Shown here: positions 45,187-53,534 of the stretch, piece after piece | Numbering within the stretch: position 1 is the first letter of the stretch | Layout of the letters: the number at the start of each line of letters is the position of its first letter | Origin: Clostridiaceae bacterium | GTDB taxonomy: Bacteria > Bacillota > Clostridia > Peptostreptococcales > Tindalliaceae | Assembly: GCA_011390155.1 (NCBI GenBank) | Contig: JAABSW010000006.1 | Coordinates: 62,001 to 126,000 of the forward strand | DNA: 64,000 nucleotides | Reading direction: 5' to 3' | Notes under the pieces: generated by a model | Database searches by the model: none | What the model was told of the DNA's origin: nothing | Seen by the model: the letters and a program-made list of their open reading frames with translations, nothing else | Translations under genes and position numbers: made by a program

Positions 45187-47864
45187 TTTGCATCAAACCA
45201 GTTCTCTGCGATGGATAAATCCACTTTTAATGGTACATCCAGTTTCATGGCTTCTTCCATTGATTTTCTCAATAGTTTGGCCACTGCGTCAACTTCATCT
45301 TCCGGTGTTTCAACAATCAATTCATCATGTACTTGTAAAACAAGACGCGCCTCATACGCTCCCTTTTTAAGTTCCTCCGCCACCTTTACCATGGCAATTT
45401 TAATGATGTCTGCCGCGCTGCCCTGGATGGGGGTGTTCATGGCCATACGTTCACCAAAAGAGCGTACATTGAAATTTCGGGAGTTAATCTCCGGCAAATG
45501 CCGAATGCGATGAAGCAGTGTGGTGACATAACCCTTTTCTTTCGCAGATTCAACCATTTGATCCATAAAGTCCTTCACCTTAACATACCTTTCAAGATAG
45601 CTGTCGATGTATTTGCGAGCCTGCTGCCTGCTTATGTTTAAGTTGTTCGATAAGCCAAAGTCACTGATGCCATAGATGATTCCAAAATTGACAGCTTTGG
45701 CACTGCTTCGCATTTCAGAAGTAACGTCCTTCTCTTCCACACCAAATATTTCTGCTGCTGTTCTGATATGAATGTCCGCTTCATCCTGGAAGGCTTTAAT
45801 AAACCCTGGGTCCCCTGATAAATGGGCCATGATGCGCAATTCAATTTGTGAGTAATCGGCGTCCACCAGTCTCCATCCATCCCGGGCGACAAAAACCCTT
45901 CGCAGCTGCCTTCCCATTTCGGTTCTGATGGGAATGTTCTGCAGGTTTGGCTCTGTACTTGAAATACGCCCGGTGGCAGCCACGGTTTGGTTAAAGGTGG
46001 AGTGAATTCTACCGGTATCCGGGTTGATAATGGCCAGCAATCCGTCAATATACGTGCCCTTTATTTTTGTCATTTGCCGGTATTCCAGTATAAGGGGAAT
46101 AATCTCATGTTCATCTTTCAGTTTTTCCAGCACTTCCACATCTGTTGAGTAGCCAGTCTTTGTCTTTTTCACAGGTGGAAGCCGGAGTTCCTCGAAAAGA
46201 ACTTCACCCAGTTGTTTTGGGGAGTTGAGATTAAAATAATGACCTGCGATCTCCTCAATTGTAGTTCTCACTTCATCAATTCTCGCACCATAGCTTTCTT
46301 CAAAGGATTTTAACAGATCAGCATCCACCTGGATCCCGTCCATTTCCATTTCTGCCAGCACATTTGCCAGAGGCATTTCAATATCAAACATCAACTTATC
46401 CATTTCCAGTTGATGTAATTCTTCTTCCAATTTTGGATACAGTTGATGTATCAATTGGATACGTTCACCCAGTGCTTTACCCATGGTATTTAAGTCCAAG
46501 TCATGGGCATGTATTTGTTTTCGTCCTGTACCCCAAAGATCTTTTTCAGATTGTATTTTATTGCCATAATGGGTGAGTGACAGGTCATCAATCGTATAAC
46601 TTGATTTTGATGGGTTGACCAGATAATCCGCAATCATAATATCAAAGGTTTCACCCTGAAGATCAGCACCCAGGCTTAGCCAACTCCTCTTTTCCAGTTT
46701 TATGTCATGAACAACTTTTTTTACCGAGTCATTTTTTAACCATTGACGACACTGGCTGAGCATGTCTTCATTCGCCGATCGCAGGTCGATCCACCAACCC
46801 GCTTTTTCATCGCATGCAAAGGCAACTGCCACCATTTTTGATTGACCTTTATCGATTCTTTCCACAAGGGAATGCCAAATTAACAATCGATTGCTGTCAA
46901 TTATTTTATTGACAGGTTCAAAATCTTCCATATTCTCTAATCGTTCGAAGCTAAACCCTTGGTTTTCCTTGTGATTTACACCAGAAGAATCTCCTGAAAT
47001 TCTCTCCAATAAACTTGTAAACTCATAATGCTTAAACAACTCAACTGCTTTTTCCGTTTTCAAATCACCAATTTTCATCGAAGCCAGGTCCATTTCAACA
47101 GGTACTTCTGTCATAATTGTTGCCAGTTTTTTACTTAAAATAGCATCTTCTCGGTATGTTTCAATTTTATTCCGCAATTTATTATTGCTAATATCCTGGG
47201 TGTGATTCAACAGGTTTTCAATGGTTCCATAGACTTTCAAAAGTTTTGTGGCTGTTTTAGGACCAATACCGGGTATCCCTGGTATGTTGTCAGAACTGTC
47301 TCCCATAAGGCCTTTCATGTCAATAAAATGAGCCACCGGCATTTCATACTCCTCTTCAAATTTTTCAGGGTTATAGGTTTCAATTTGTGAAATGCCTTTT
47401 TTTGTAATCAACACCTGGGTTTGGTCCGTGACCAGCTGTAACACGTCACGATCACCGGAAACGATGGTGATTTTCTTGCCGTTGTTTTCTGCTTGCCTGG
47501 CCAATGTGCCAATGAGATCATCTGCTTCAAACCCTTCCAATTCAATACGGAATAAACCCATTGCATCCAAAACATCTTTCAGTGGCTGGATTTGTTCAGC
47601 CAGCTCTGGTGGCATGCGCTTTCGTCCTGCTTTGTACTCCTTATATGAATCGTGTCGAAACGTTGGTGCTTTTAGGTCAAAAGCAACAGCAGCATAATGG
47701 GGTTTAACTTCATCCATCGCCTTAAACAACATGGTTAAAAACCCATAAACAGCGTTGGTGTGCTGGCCTTCTCGGTTGCTAAGGGGTGGCAAGGCATAAA
47801 AAGCCCGGTTAATCAGGCTGTTTCCATCAATAATGAGCAAATGTTCTCTGGCTTCCTCATTCAT
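45183..47864 (-). CDS. polA: DNA polymerase I
   Basis: Replicative gap-filling and repair polymerase. 893 aa. The N-terminal 5'-3' exonuclease (IIDGNSLINRAFYALPPL, SGDRDVLQLV, GIPGIGPKTATKLL; residues ~1-290) precedes a 3'-5' exonuclease-like domain (~310-470) in which the metal-binding acid pattern seems degraded, as in Bacillus Pol I. The polymerase domain includes DYSQIELRIMAHLSGD, RSSAKAVNFGIIYG and VLQVHDELIVE. It has its own promoter and is translationally coupled to coaE. Confidence 0.98.
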   Translation of the reverse strand: MNEEAREHLLIIDGNSLINRAFYALPPLSNREGQHTNAVYGFLTMLFKAMDEVKPHYAAVAFDLKAPTFRHDSYKEYKAGRKRMPPELAEQIQPLKDVLDAMGLFRIELEGFEADDLIGTLARQAENNGKKITIVSGDRDVLQLVTDQTQVLITKKGISQIETYNPEKFEEEYEMPVAHFIDMKGLMGDSSDNIPGIPGIGPKTATKLLKVYGTIENLLNHTQDISNNKLRNKIETYREDAILSKKLATIMTEVPVEMDLASMKIGDLKTEKAVELFKHYEFTSLLERISGDSSGVNHKENQGFSFERLENMEDFEPVNKIIDSNRLLIWHSLVERIDKGQSKMVAVAFACDEKAGWWIDLRSANEDMLSQCRQWLKNDSVKKVVHDIKLEKRSWLSLGADLQGETFDIMIADYLVNPSKSSYTIDDLSLTHYGNKIQSEKDLWGTGRKQIHAHDLDLNTMGKALGERIQLIHQLYPKLEEELHQLEMDKLMFDIEMPLANVLAEMEMDGIQVDADLLKSFEESYGARIDEVRTTIEEIAGHYFNLNSPKQLGEVLFEELRLPPVKKTKTGYSTDVEVLEKLKDEHEIIPLILEYRQMTKIKGTYIDGLLAIINPDTGRIHSTFNQTVAATGRISSTEPNLQNIPIRTEMGRQLRRVFVARDGWRLVDADYSQIELRIMAHLSGDPGFIKAFQDEADIHIRTAAEIFGVEEKDVTSEMRSSAKAVNFGIIYGISDFGLSNNLNISRQQARKYIDSYLERYVKVKDFMDQMVESAKEKGYVTTLLHRIRHLPEINSRNFNVRSFGERMAMNTPIQGSAADIIKIAMVKVAEELKKGAYEARLVLQVHDELIVETPEDEVDAVAKLLRKSMEEAMKLDVPLKVDLSIAENWFDAK

Positions 47865-47895
47865 CTTAATCTTCCTTTCCTGAAGGCTCTATGTC

Positions 47896-47924
47896 ATTGT
47901 ATCATTTTGTCATCATAAGGTAAA
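47896..47924 (-). promoter_or_regulatory. Promoter for polA-coaE
   Basis: Minus strand TTTACC, 17 bases, TACAAT, about 32 bases upstream of the polA ATG. Confidence 0.6.
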
Positions 47925-47987
47925 CGAAGAAACCAGGATGTTACCTTGAAGGTTTCTGTACGTGACACATCGAAGAACAAAATCTTC

Positions 47988-48016
47988 TTGACTTTCTTAT
48001 TTTTATTTGGTATTAT
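47988..48016 (+). promoter_or_regulatory. Promoter for tRNA-Leu(CAA)
   Basis: TTGACT, 17 bases, TATTAT, with the mature tRNA beginning 15 bases after the -10. Confidence 0.85.
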
Positions 48017-48030
48017 TTTCTTCGTACCAT

Positions 48031-48117
48031 GCCGCGGTGGCGGAACTGGCAGACGCAGCAGACTCAAAATCTGCCGATGGAAACATCGTGGGGGTTCGAT
48101 TCCCTTCCGCGGCACCA
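48031..48117 (+). tRNA. tRNA-Leu, anticodon CAA
   Basis: 87 nt class II tRNA. Acceptor GCCGCGG pairs with CCGCGGC; CCA is encoded. Anticodon loop CTCAAAA between GCAGA and TCTGC gives CAA. Variable arm CGATGGAAACATCG; T arm GGGGGTTCGATTCCCTT. Confidence 0.97.
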
Positions 48118-48130
48118 TAGAATGACTAAA

Positions 48131-48158
48131 CTTCCAGATCATCTGGGAGTTTTTTTTC
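48131..48158 (+). terminator. Terminator of tRNA-Leu(CAA)
   Basis: Stem CTTCCAGAT/ATCTGGGAG followed by eight T; 13 bases after the CCA. Confidence 0.9.
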
Positions 48159-48162
48159 TAAT

Positions 48163-48191
48163 AAAAAAGGTTCCACTTCAAAAGTAGAACC
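48163..48191 (-). terminator. Terminator of the ynzC-degS-degU operon
   Basis: Minus strand GGTTCTACTT/AAGTGGAACC stem followed by TTTTTT, about 50 bases after degU. Confidence 0.85.
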
Positions 48192-48241
48192 AAGCCTGCC
48201 ATGTGCTCCACTGGCGGTTTTTTTATATGTCTTTTAAACTG

Positions 48242-48901
48242 CTAAATACTTTTGATCTTATTGCGGTAAGCATAGATGGCTGCTTGCGTACGATCGTTTA
48301 CTTTAATCTTTTTAAAGATGTTTGAGACATGATTTTTTACTGTCTTCTCACTGATGAACAGAGTGTTGGCAATGTCTTTGTTGTTCATGCCATCAGCTAT
48401 CAATGTTAGAATCTCATATTCCCGCTTGGTCAGCTTAACAGTAGGGGAATCCGTACCACTTATTTCACCTTTCCGAAGCATGTTAAGCTGATTCTCATCA
48501 CCTTCAGCCATGGTAGGATAAACATAGGATACTCCGTTATAAACTTCACGGATTCCATGGATCAACACATCGCTTTCTGCGTCTTTCACTATGTACCCAT
48601 TGGCACCCAGGTTAAAGGTTTCAAACAGATATTCAATTTCTTCATGGAATGTTAAAATGATCACTTTTGTTTCCTGGTTCATGTCTTTTAGTTTTCGTAA
48701 CGCTTTAATACCATTAACATTAGGCATATTGATATCCAGCAATGTCACATCCGGCTTTAAATCTTTGACTTTTTGCAGGCATTCTTCCCCATCTTTGGCC
48801 TCGCCAACCACTTCAAGGTCAGGTTCAAGTGACAATATTTGGCTAAGACCCTGTCTCACCAACGAATGATCGTCTACAATCAACACTTTAATTTTACTCA
48901 T
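48242..48901 (-). CDS. degU: NarL/FixJ-family response regulator (DegU-like)
   Basis: DNA-binding response regulator. The ATG at 48901 has AGGAGGGATATA upstream (219 aa). Receiver domain: IKVLIVDDHSLVRQG (Asp pair), phospho-Asp in VTLLDINMPNVNG (residue ~55), Lys in IVKDAESD. The C-terminal LuxR HTH is LTKREYEILTLIADGMNNKDIANTLFISEKTVKNHVSNI. The start overlaps the end of the kinase gene, so the two are translationally coupled. It closely resembles DegU in domain order and in its linker. Targets are not known from the sequence. Confidence 0.92.
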   Translation of the reverse strand: MSKIKVLIVDDHSLVRQGLSQILSLEPDLEVVGEAKDGEECLQKVKDLKPDVTLLDINMPNVNGIKALRKLKDMNQETKVIILTFHEEIEYLFETFNLGANGYIVKDAESDVLIHGIREVYNGVSYVYPTMAEGDENQLNMLRKGEISGTDSPTVKLTKREYEILTLIADGMNNKDIANTLFISEKTVKNHVSNIFKKIKVNDRTQAAIYAYRNKIKSI

Positions 48902-50060
48902 TATATCCCTCCTGATGTTGTAGTGGCAGCACAGCGGTGAGTGTTGTTCCCTGGCCGTCACCTGACGCGATGCGTAAATTGCCATTTAGTAATTCAATTC
49001 GTTCTTTCATGTTCATAATTCCAAACCCACCATCTTTATGCATGCGCACACTTTTAACATCAAACCCAATACCATTGTCTTGAATTTTTAAAAGGATCTG
49101 ATGTTCATCCTGTTGTAATGATATGCGACATTTCGTGGCATTGGCATGTTTGTGAACATTGTGCAGCGCTTCCTGTACAACGCGAAACAACGCCAATTTC
49201 TGTATTGTGTCTTCAAGAACCAGGTCATCTATTACATCGAACTCAATATGAATGCCAGTGTCTGCTTCAAAATCTTCGACGTACCGTTTAAGGGTAGGCT
49301 CCAGCCCCAAGTCATCAATGGCCATGGGTCTTAGATTGTAGATGATTTTACGTATTTCTTTGGTGCTGTTACGGACAATTTGTTTAAGTGAGGCCGTTTC
49401 TACTTTTGCCCGTTCCGGGTCAACGCCCATCAACTTTTCACACAGGTCAATTTTCAACAGAATGTTAGAAAAAGTTTGGGCGGGTCCATCATGGATCTCC
49501 CGAGATACCCGCCTGCGTTCCTCTTCTTGTACCTGGATAATTTTCCGTCCCAGCATTTGGCGCTGTTCAAGGTCTGTTATGGTGTTGCTGAAATCCTCCA
49601 TGTTGCCTTCAAGGAATTCCAATGCCACGCTAAATTTTGTGGTCAGCCTTTCAGCCCTTTCCAGGGTACTTCTGGTGTTTCGCAATAACGTCTCGATGTC
49701 TCTTCGCTCTCTGGAAAGCTCCTCTTCTTCCTGTCTTTTAATGATCAGTTGAATTTGCAGGTCATTGGCCTGTTCATAGGCACTTCGTATTTTTTCTTCA
49801 CTGTGTTTCGAAAAGTCACGGCTCACATCCACCAGCACACGTCTGCTGAGTTTTTCCTTCTTTTCAAGTTTTTCAACTTCAGCAATAATGATTTTAATTT
49901 TCACATTAACGCCTTTAAGTTTATCTTCCAGACGGGCACATTCACGTTGTAACGTGTCTGCCATTTCAAATATTTCTTCTTTACTTTCTTCAATGGCTGT
50001 AAAAATACGGCTTAGCACATTATTCATTTTATCAGCATTATTGTTGTATTCCTGGCCCAC
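48894..50060 (-). CDS. degS: Cytoplasmic sensor histidine kinase (DegS-like)
   Basis: Soluble HPK7-family histidine kinase. GTG start with GGAGG eight bases upstream, 388 aa. The N-terminal half is a long coiled-coil sensor (residues ~1-180), as in DegS, with no membrane segment. HisKA_3 box VSREIHDGPAQTFSNILLKIDLCE (phospho-His ~190), then HATPase with ALHNVHKHANATKC, DNGIGFD and DGGFGIMNMKERIELLNG. Downstream of ynzC by 45 bases and coupled to degU. Confidence 0.93.
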   Translation of the reverse strand: MGQEYNNNADKMNNVLSRIFTAIEESKEEIFEMADTLQRECARLEDKLKGVNVKIKIIIAEVEKLEKKEKLSRRVLVDVSRDFSKHSEEKIRSAYEQANDLQIQLIIKRQEEEELSRERRDIETLLRNTRSTLERAERLTTKFSVALEFLEGNMEDFSNTITDLEQRQMLGRKIIQVQEEERRRVSREIHDGPAQTFSNILLKIDLCEKLMGVDPERAKVETASLKQIVRNSTKEIRKIIYNLRPMAIDDLGLEPTLKRYVEDFEADTGIHIEFDVIDDLVLEDTIQKLALFRVVQEALHNVHKHANATKCRISLQQDEHQILLKIQDNGIGFDVKSVRMHKDGGFGIMNMKERIELLNGNLRIASGDGQGTTLTAVLPLQHQEGYNE

Positions 50061-50105
50061 GCACCCTGCCTCCTGTCCAATAGAAGTATACGCTTACCCG
50101 AGGCA

Positions 50106-50276
50106 TTAGTCAGTCCATTCGATGTTTTCTAACTGATTGCGAAAGGATTTTCTAAATGATTTCAGGTACTCTTCACGTAGTATTTTTTGCTCTTCTGATT
50201 CCTCAGGGCTAAGCCCTTCATTCTTTTTTTTTCTGGCAAGCTCATTGATTCTTTGCATTTTCTTTTCATCCAGCAC
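50106..50276 (-). CDS. ynzC: UPF0291 / DUF896 small protein (YnzC-like)
   Basis: 56-aa gene missing from the ORF track. GTG start with AGGAG seven bases upstream. The translation begins MLDEKKMQRINELARKKKNE and continues GLSPEESEEQKILREEYLKS before FRKSFRNQLENIEWTD; this two-helix, highly charged pattern (INELA.K.K..GL...E..EQ..LR..Y...FR...) is the DUF896 signature. The family has an NMR fold but no settled function. It heads the operon with degS and degU. Confidence 0.93.
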   Translation of the reverse strand: MLDEKKMQRINELARKKKNEGLSPEESEEQKILREEYLKSFRKSFRNQLENIEWTD

Positions 50277-50394
50277 ATTACTCGCTCCTCTTTGATTTTC
50301 TACTAAAACATATCATACCATAATACAGGACTTTAGTGGTGGTAGTCCCAGAAAATACAAAAATATGCAACCGTAGTTCTAGTTACAAATTACT

Positions 50395-51795
50395 CTATTT
50401 TGCCAATAACTGCAAGGCTTTTGCATAAATCCGGGTGACCAATACCAAGTCATCCACTGACATGCATTCATTTTTCTGGTGAGCCAATTCCTCTCTGCCT
50501 GGAAGCAATGGCCCAAACGCCACGCCTCGTTTTAAAGCCCTTGCATAGGTGCCCCCACCAATGGTAATTGGATCATTTACCATATCGCCCGTTTCTTCCC
50601 TGTATACCTGCATAAGTTTTTGCACCAAATCATCCTCTTTCGGCACATAAAGAGGTGTCACATCTTCCACCAGTGTCAAATAGAAGGTTGATGACGCAAG
50701 TACTCCTTCAATTCCCTGAATCACTGACGCACCTTCAACGGTGATGGGATATCGGGTGTTGATTGTTAACGAAATGTGCTTTTCGTTTCCTTTTACCATG
50801 CCCACGTTGAAGATCAGTTTTCCAGAAACTTCATCTTCAAATCCACAACCAATCGATTGACCATTCAACTCCATGCCAATGTGATTTTTATAGAATTCCA
50901 ACACTGATTTTACCTGTTGTCCTAAGCCAGGGCATTGCCGTAAAAACAGCAGCAATTGAGCAATGGCGTTCTTTCCCTTTTCAGGCGTACTGCCATGAGC
51001 CGAAACACCTTTTGCAGTCACCACCAAGTCGTTATCCTTTCGATCAATATTTATCTTGTGACCTGTCTTTTCAACATAGGAACCCACGCTTTCCAACACC
51101 GCATTTTGAATATCTTCTTTTGCTGAAAGAACTGCTTCAGCATGGTCCGGCACCATGTTCGGTGCGTTACCACCTGTGAGGGATTTAAGAAGCACCTTGC
51201 CATCATTCTGCTCCCATTGGGATTCAAGTGTAAATATTTGAATTCCTTTTTCTCCATGGATTAACGGAAAACTGGCATCGGGAGAAAATCCAGTTTCAGG
51301 TTTAGGATGTTTTTTAAAATATACTTCTAAATCTTTCCAGCCAGATTCTTCATCTGTGCCAAATATAAGACGGATTTTTTTCTTTGGCTCAAACCCACTG
51401 TCTTTGAGTGCTTTCATAGCAAACAAGCTTGCCACAGCAGGGCCCTTATCATCTATGATACCTCTGCCATATAACTGTCCTTCATGTATTTCTGCCCCAT
51501 AAGGGGGATAATCCCAGTCTGCTCCCTCTGGCACCACGTCCAAATGAACCAGCACTGCCACGATTTCATCCCCTTGACCAAAATCTGCGTGTCCTGCATA
51601 ACCATCTGCGTTTATCGTTTCAAACCCTAACACTTCTGCCAAATCAAGCATGTAGTTCAACGCTTTGTTAATGCCTTCGCCAAAGGGCATACCCGGTTGG
51701 GAAAGGTCTTCCACACTCTTAATCTTCACCAATTCCTGGGAATGATGTATCATTTGGTCACGATATTTTTCGATTTGTTTTTCCGTGATTTGCAT
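50395..51795 (-). CDS. pepV: M20-family dipeptidase PepV
   Basis: Zinc-dependent cytoplasmic dipeptidase. The ATG at 51795 (AAGGGG seven bases upstream) gives 466 aa, the PepV length. Metal and catalytic motifs: VLVHLDVVPEG (residue ~90), GRGIIDDKGP (~120), IFGTDEESGWKDL (~155), and a C-terminal His in GGGTYARALKRGVAFGPLLPGREELAHQKNE. Monocistronic; no clear terminator seen. Confidence 0.94.
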   Translation of the reverse strand: MQITEKQIEKYRDQMIHHSQELVKIKSVEDLSQPGMPFGEGINKALNYMLDLAEVLGFETINADGYAGHADFGQGDEIVAVLVHLDVVPEGADWDYPPYGAEIHEGQLYGRGIIDDKGPAVASLFAMKALKDSGFEPKKKIRLIFGTDEESGWKDLEVYFKKHPKPETGFSPDASFPLIHGEKGIQIFTLESQWEQNDGKVLLKSLTGGNAPNMVPDHAEAVLSAKEDIQNAVLESVGSYVEKTGHKINIDRKDNDLVVTAKGVSAHGSTPEKGKNAIAQLLLFLRQCPGLGQQVKSVLEFYKNHIGMELNGQSIGCGFEDEVSGKLIFNVGMVKGNEKHISLTINTRYPITVEGASVIQGIEGVLASSTFYLTLVEDVTPLYVPKEDDLVQKLMQVYREETGDMVNDPITIGGGTYARALKRGVAFGPLLPGREELAHQKNECMSVDDLVLVTRIYAKALQLLAK

Positions 51796-51915
51796 TGCCA
51801 AACCCCTTTTCATGTAGTATAGTTTTTATCTGCCTATGCTTACCCAACTGTCAAGTTTTTAACCATACAAAGGTTATATACAAAGGGTTTCAGCGGTTTT
51901 TTTGATTATTTTCGT

Positions 51916-51943
51916 TTGCATTAGTGTCAATTTCATATATAAT
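51916..51943 (+). promoter_or_regulatory. Promoter for the M23 peptidase-bactofilin pair
   Basis: TTGCAT, 16 bases, TATAAT, 21 bases upstream of the gene start with AAGGAGGG between. Confidence 0.75.
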
Positions 51944-51964
51944 GGTTCCGTAAGGAGGGTTGCT

Positions 51965-52984
51965 ATGAAACCACATACCCAACACTTAGCTCACCGAAAA
52001 TTTAAAAAGGTGACTTTAGTAATAGTGCCAAATAACACTGGCAAAACTCGAAGAATGACGCTTTTGCCTTGGGTTTTCCAGACCATTGCTCTCGGCCTGG
52101 TGATCTTGATTGCTGCCCTGTCCATCAGTACTTATTATTTTTCTGATTCACTGAAACTTACGGAAAATGCCTTGGCTGAAGAACGTTTAAAGGTGGCTGC
52201 TCTAAAGGATGAACGGCAACAGCACGTAGCTGAAATTGATGAGTTGCACCGTCAGTTTGCTCAGGTTGATGAACGACTTGCAAGTTTAAACGAACTTGAA
52301 ACCAAAGTATTAACATTGGTCGGACTTGAATCTCCTGAAGCTGAAAACAAAAACACCCTGGATGAATCTTTGGACCAACCCAGTATGACGCCAGACCTGG
52401 CACCGGATTTGGAAAATGACTACTTTACATCACAATTCCTGCTGGTATCCCGTTCATCTGATTCCAGAACCATAGGACCGGTTTTGAATGACTATGAAGT
52501 TGATGTGGAACAATTGAGTCAACTGATTGAATCACAAACTTCAAACATGGAGCAGTTGGTTGAAGATGTTGAAGGGCAGTTGGAATTTTTGGATGCAGAA
52601 CCAAACCAATGGCCTGCCACAGGACGAATTTCTTCGCCTTTTGGAAACCGGATATCACCAACTAACCGCTACCGGACAGAATTTCACCAGGGAATTGATA
52701 TCGCCGGCCCATCGGGTTCTAGCATTATGGCTGCAGGCAGCGGCATTGTCACTTACTCTGGTTATAATGGTGGATATGGCAGAATGGTCATCGTCTCCCA
52801 CGGTTATGGTTACACTTCTGTTTACGCGCACAACAGTCAACTTCTTGTCGAAGTGGGTGACCGCGTTGGAAAAGGAGACCTCATTGCCAAAATGGGTCGA
52901 ACCGGTCGAGCAACAGGCACTCACCTGCATTTTGAAATCAGGGTGCACGGCGAACCTGTTGATCCATTAACTGTTTTGAAATAA
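51965..52984 (+). CDS. M23 (LytM) peptidoglycan endopeptidase, membrane-anchored
   Basis: Cell-wall peptidase. The ATG at 51965 with AAGGAGGG upstream gives 339 aa. An N-terminal basic cytoplasmic tail, one membrane segment (LPWVFQTIALGLVILIAALSI), a coiled coil (residues ~65-115, LAEERLKVAALKDERQQHVAEIDELHRQF), a linker, and the C-terminal LytM domain with FHQGIDIAGPSGSSI (His and Asp ligands) and THLHFEIRVHG (HxH ligand). Zinc residues appear complete, so it is likely catalytic. Paired with a bactofilin gene 60 bases downstream, a known shape-control association. Confidence 0.93.
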   Translation: MKPHTQHLAHRKFKKVTLVIVPNNTGKTRRMTLLPWVFQTIALGLVILIAALSISTYYFSDSLKLTENALAEERLKVAALKDERQQHVAEIDELHRQFAQVDERLASLNELETKVLTLVGLESPEAENKNTLDESLDQPSMTPDLAPDLENDYFTSQFLLVSRSSDSRTIGPVLNDYEVDVEQLSQLIESQTSNMEQLVEDVEGQLEFLDAEPNQWPATGRISSPFGNRISPTNRYRTEFHQGIDIAGPSGSSIMAAGSGIVTYSGYNGGYGRMVIVSHGYGYTSVYAHNSQLLVEVGDRVGKGDLIAKMGRTGRATGTHLHFEIRVHGEPVDPLTVLK

Positions 52985-53044
52985 CACCGCTTTATCATAC
53001 CATCTTGTTCAGTCACATAGATCAACACATTCAAGGAGGTTCCT

Positions 53045-53488
53045 ATGTTTTCAAAAAAACAGGAAAGTACCAGACCGCAATATGAAAAATTCGACACGTT
53101 AATTGGTAAAACCACCATCGTAGAAGGTGTCATAAAAACAGAAGAACCCCTTCGCATCGATGGGAAAGTGCAGGGAGAAGTGATCAGTAAATCCGATTTG
53201 ATCATAGGCGAAAAAAGTTATATCACCGGTGATGTAAGCTGCCAGAATGTCATGCTGGCCGGCACGGTACAGGGTAACATCACCGCAAAAGGACAACTGC
53301 ATATCACATCCTCCGGAAAATTGCATGGCGACGCAAGCATTGGTTCATTTATTGTTGATGAACGTGGTGTTTTTGACGGAAAATGTTCCATGATTCAGGC
53401 CCAGGATGATGATACGCTTTCGCTGGTGAGTGGAGAAAACAACGAAGAACTTACCAACAACCAGCGTTCCATTCGAAAGAAAAGATAA
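53045..53488 (+). CDS. Bactofilin (polymer-forming cytoskeletal protein)
   Basis: 147 aa with a central right-handed beta-helix domain (residues ~20-120): TLIGKTTIVEGVIKTEEPLRIDGKVQGEV, then GEKSYITGDVSCQNVMLAGTVQGNITAKGQLHITSSGKLHGD. Short disordered termini, typical of bactofilins. CAAGGAGG precedes the ATG. Likely membrane-associated scaffold for the adjacent M23 peptidase. Confidence 0.95.
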   Translation: MFSKKQESTRPQYEKFDTLIGKTTIVEGVIKTEEPLRIDGKVQGEVISKSDLIIGEKSYITGDVSCQNVMLAGTVQGNITAKGQLHITSSGKLHGDASIGSFIVDERGVFDGKCSMIQAQDDDTLSLVSGENNEELTNNQRSIRKKR

Positions 53489-53503
53489 CATTAATAAAGA
53501 ATT

Positions 53504-53529
53504 CACCGGTGGATACACCGGTGTTTTTT
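53504..53529 (+). terminator. Terminator after bactofilin
   Basis: Stem CACCGGTG/CACCGGTG with a short loop followed by TTTTTTG. Confidence 0.85.
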
Positions 53530-53534
53530 GTTGT

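Noticed and set aside
47894-48142. 82-aa minus-strand ORF
   Set aside because: It runs through tRNA-Leu(CAA) in antisense and overlaps promoters of both directions.
48194-48230. Second plus-strand stem followed by TTTTTTT downstream of the tRNA-Leu(CAA) terminator
   Set aside because: The stem is short and imperfect and a better terminator lies just upstream; it may be a backup but I cannot support it.
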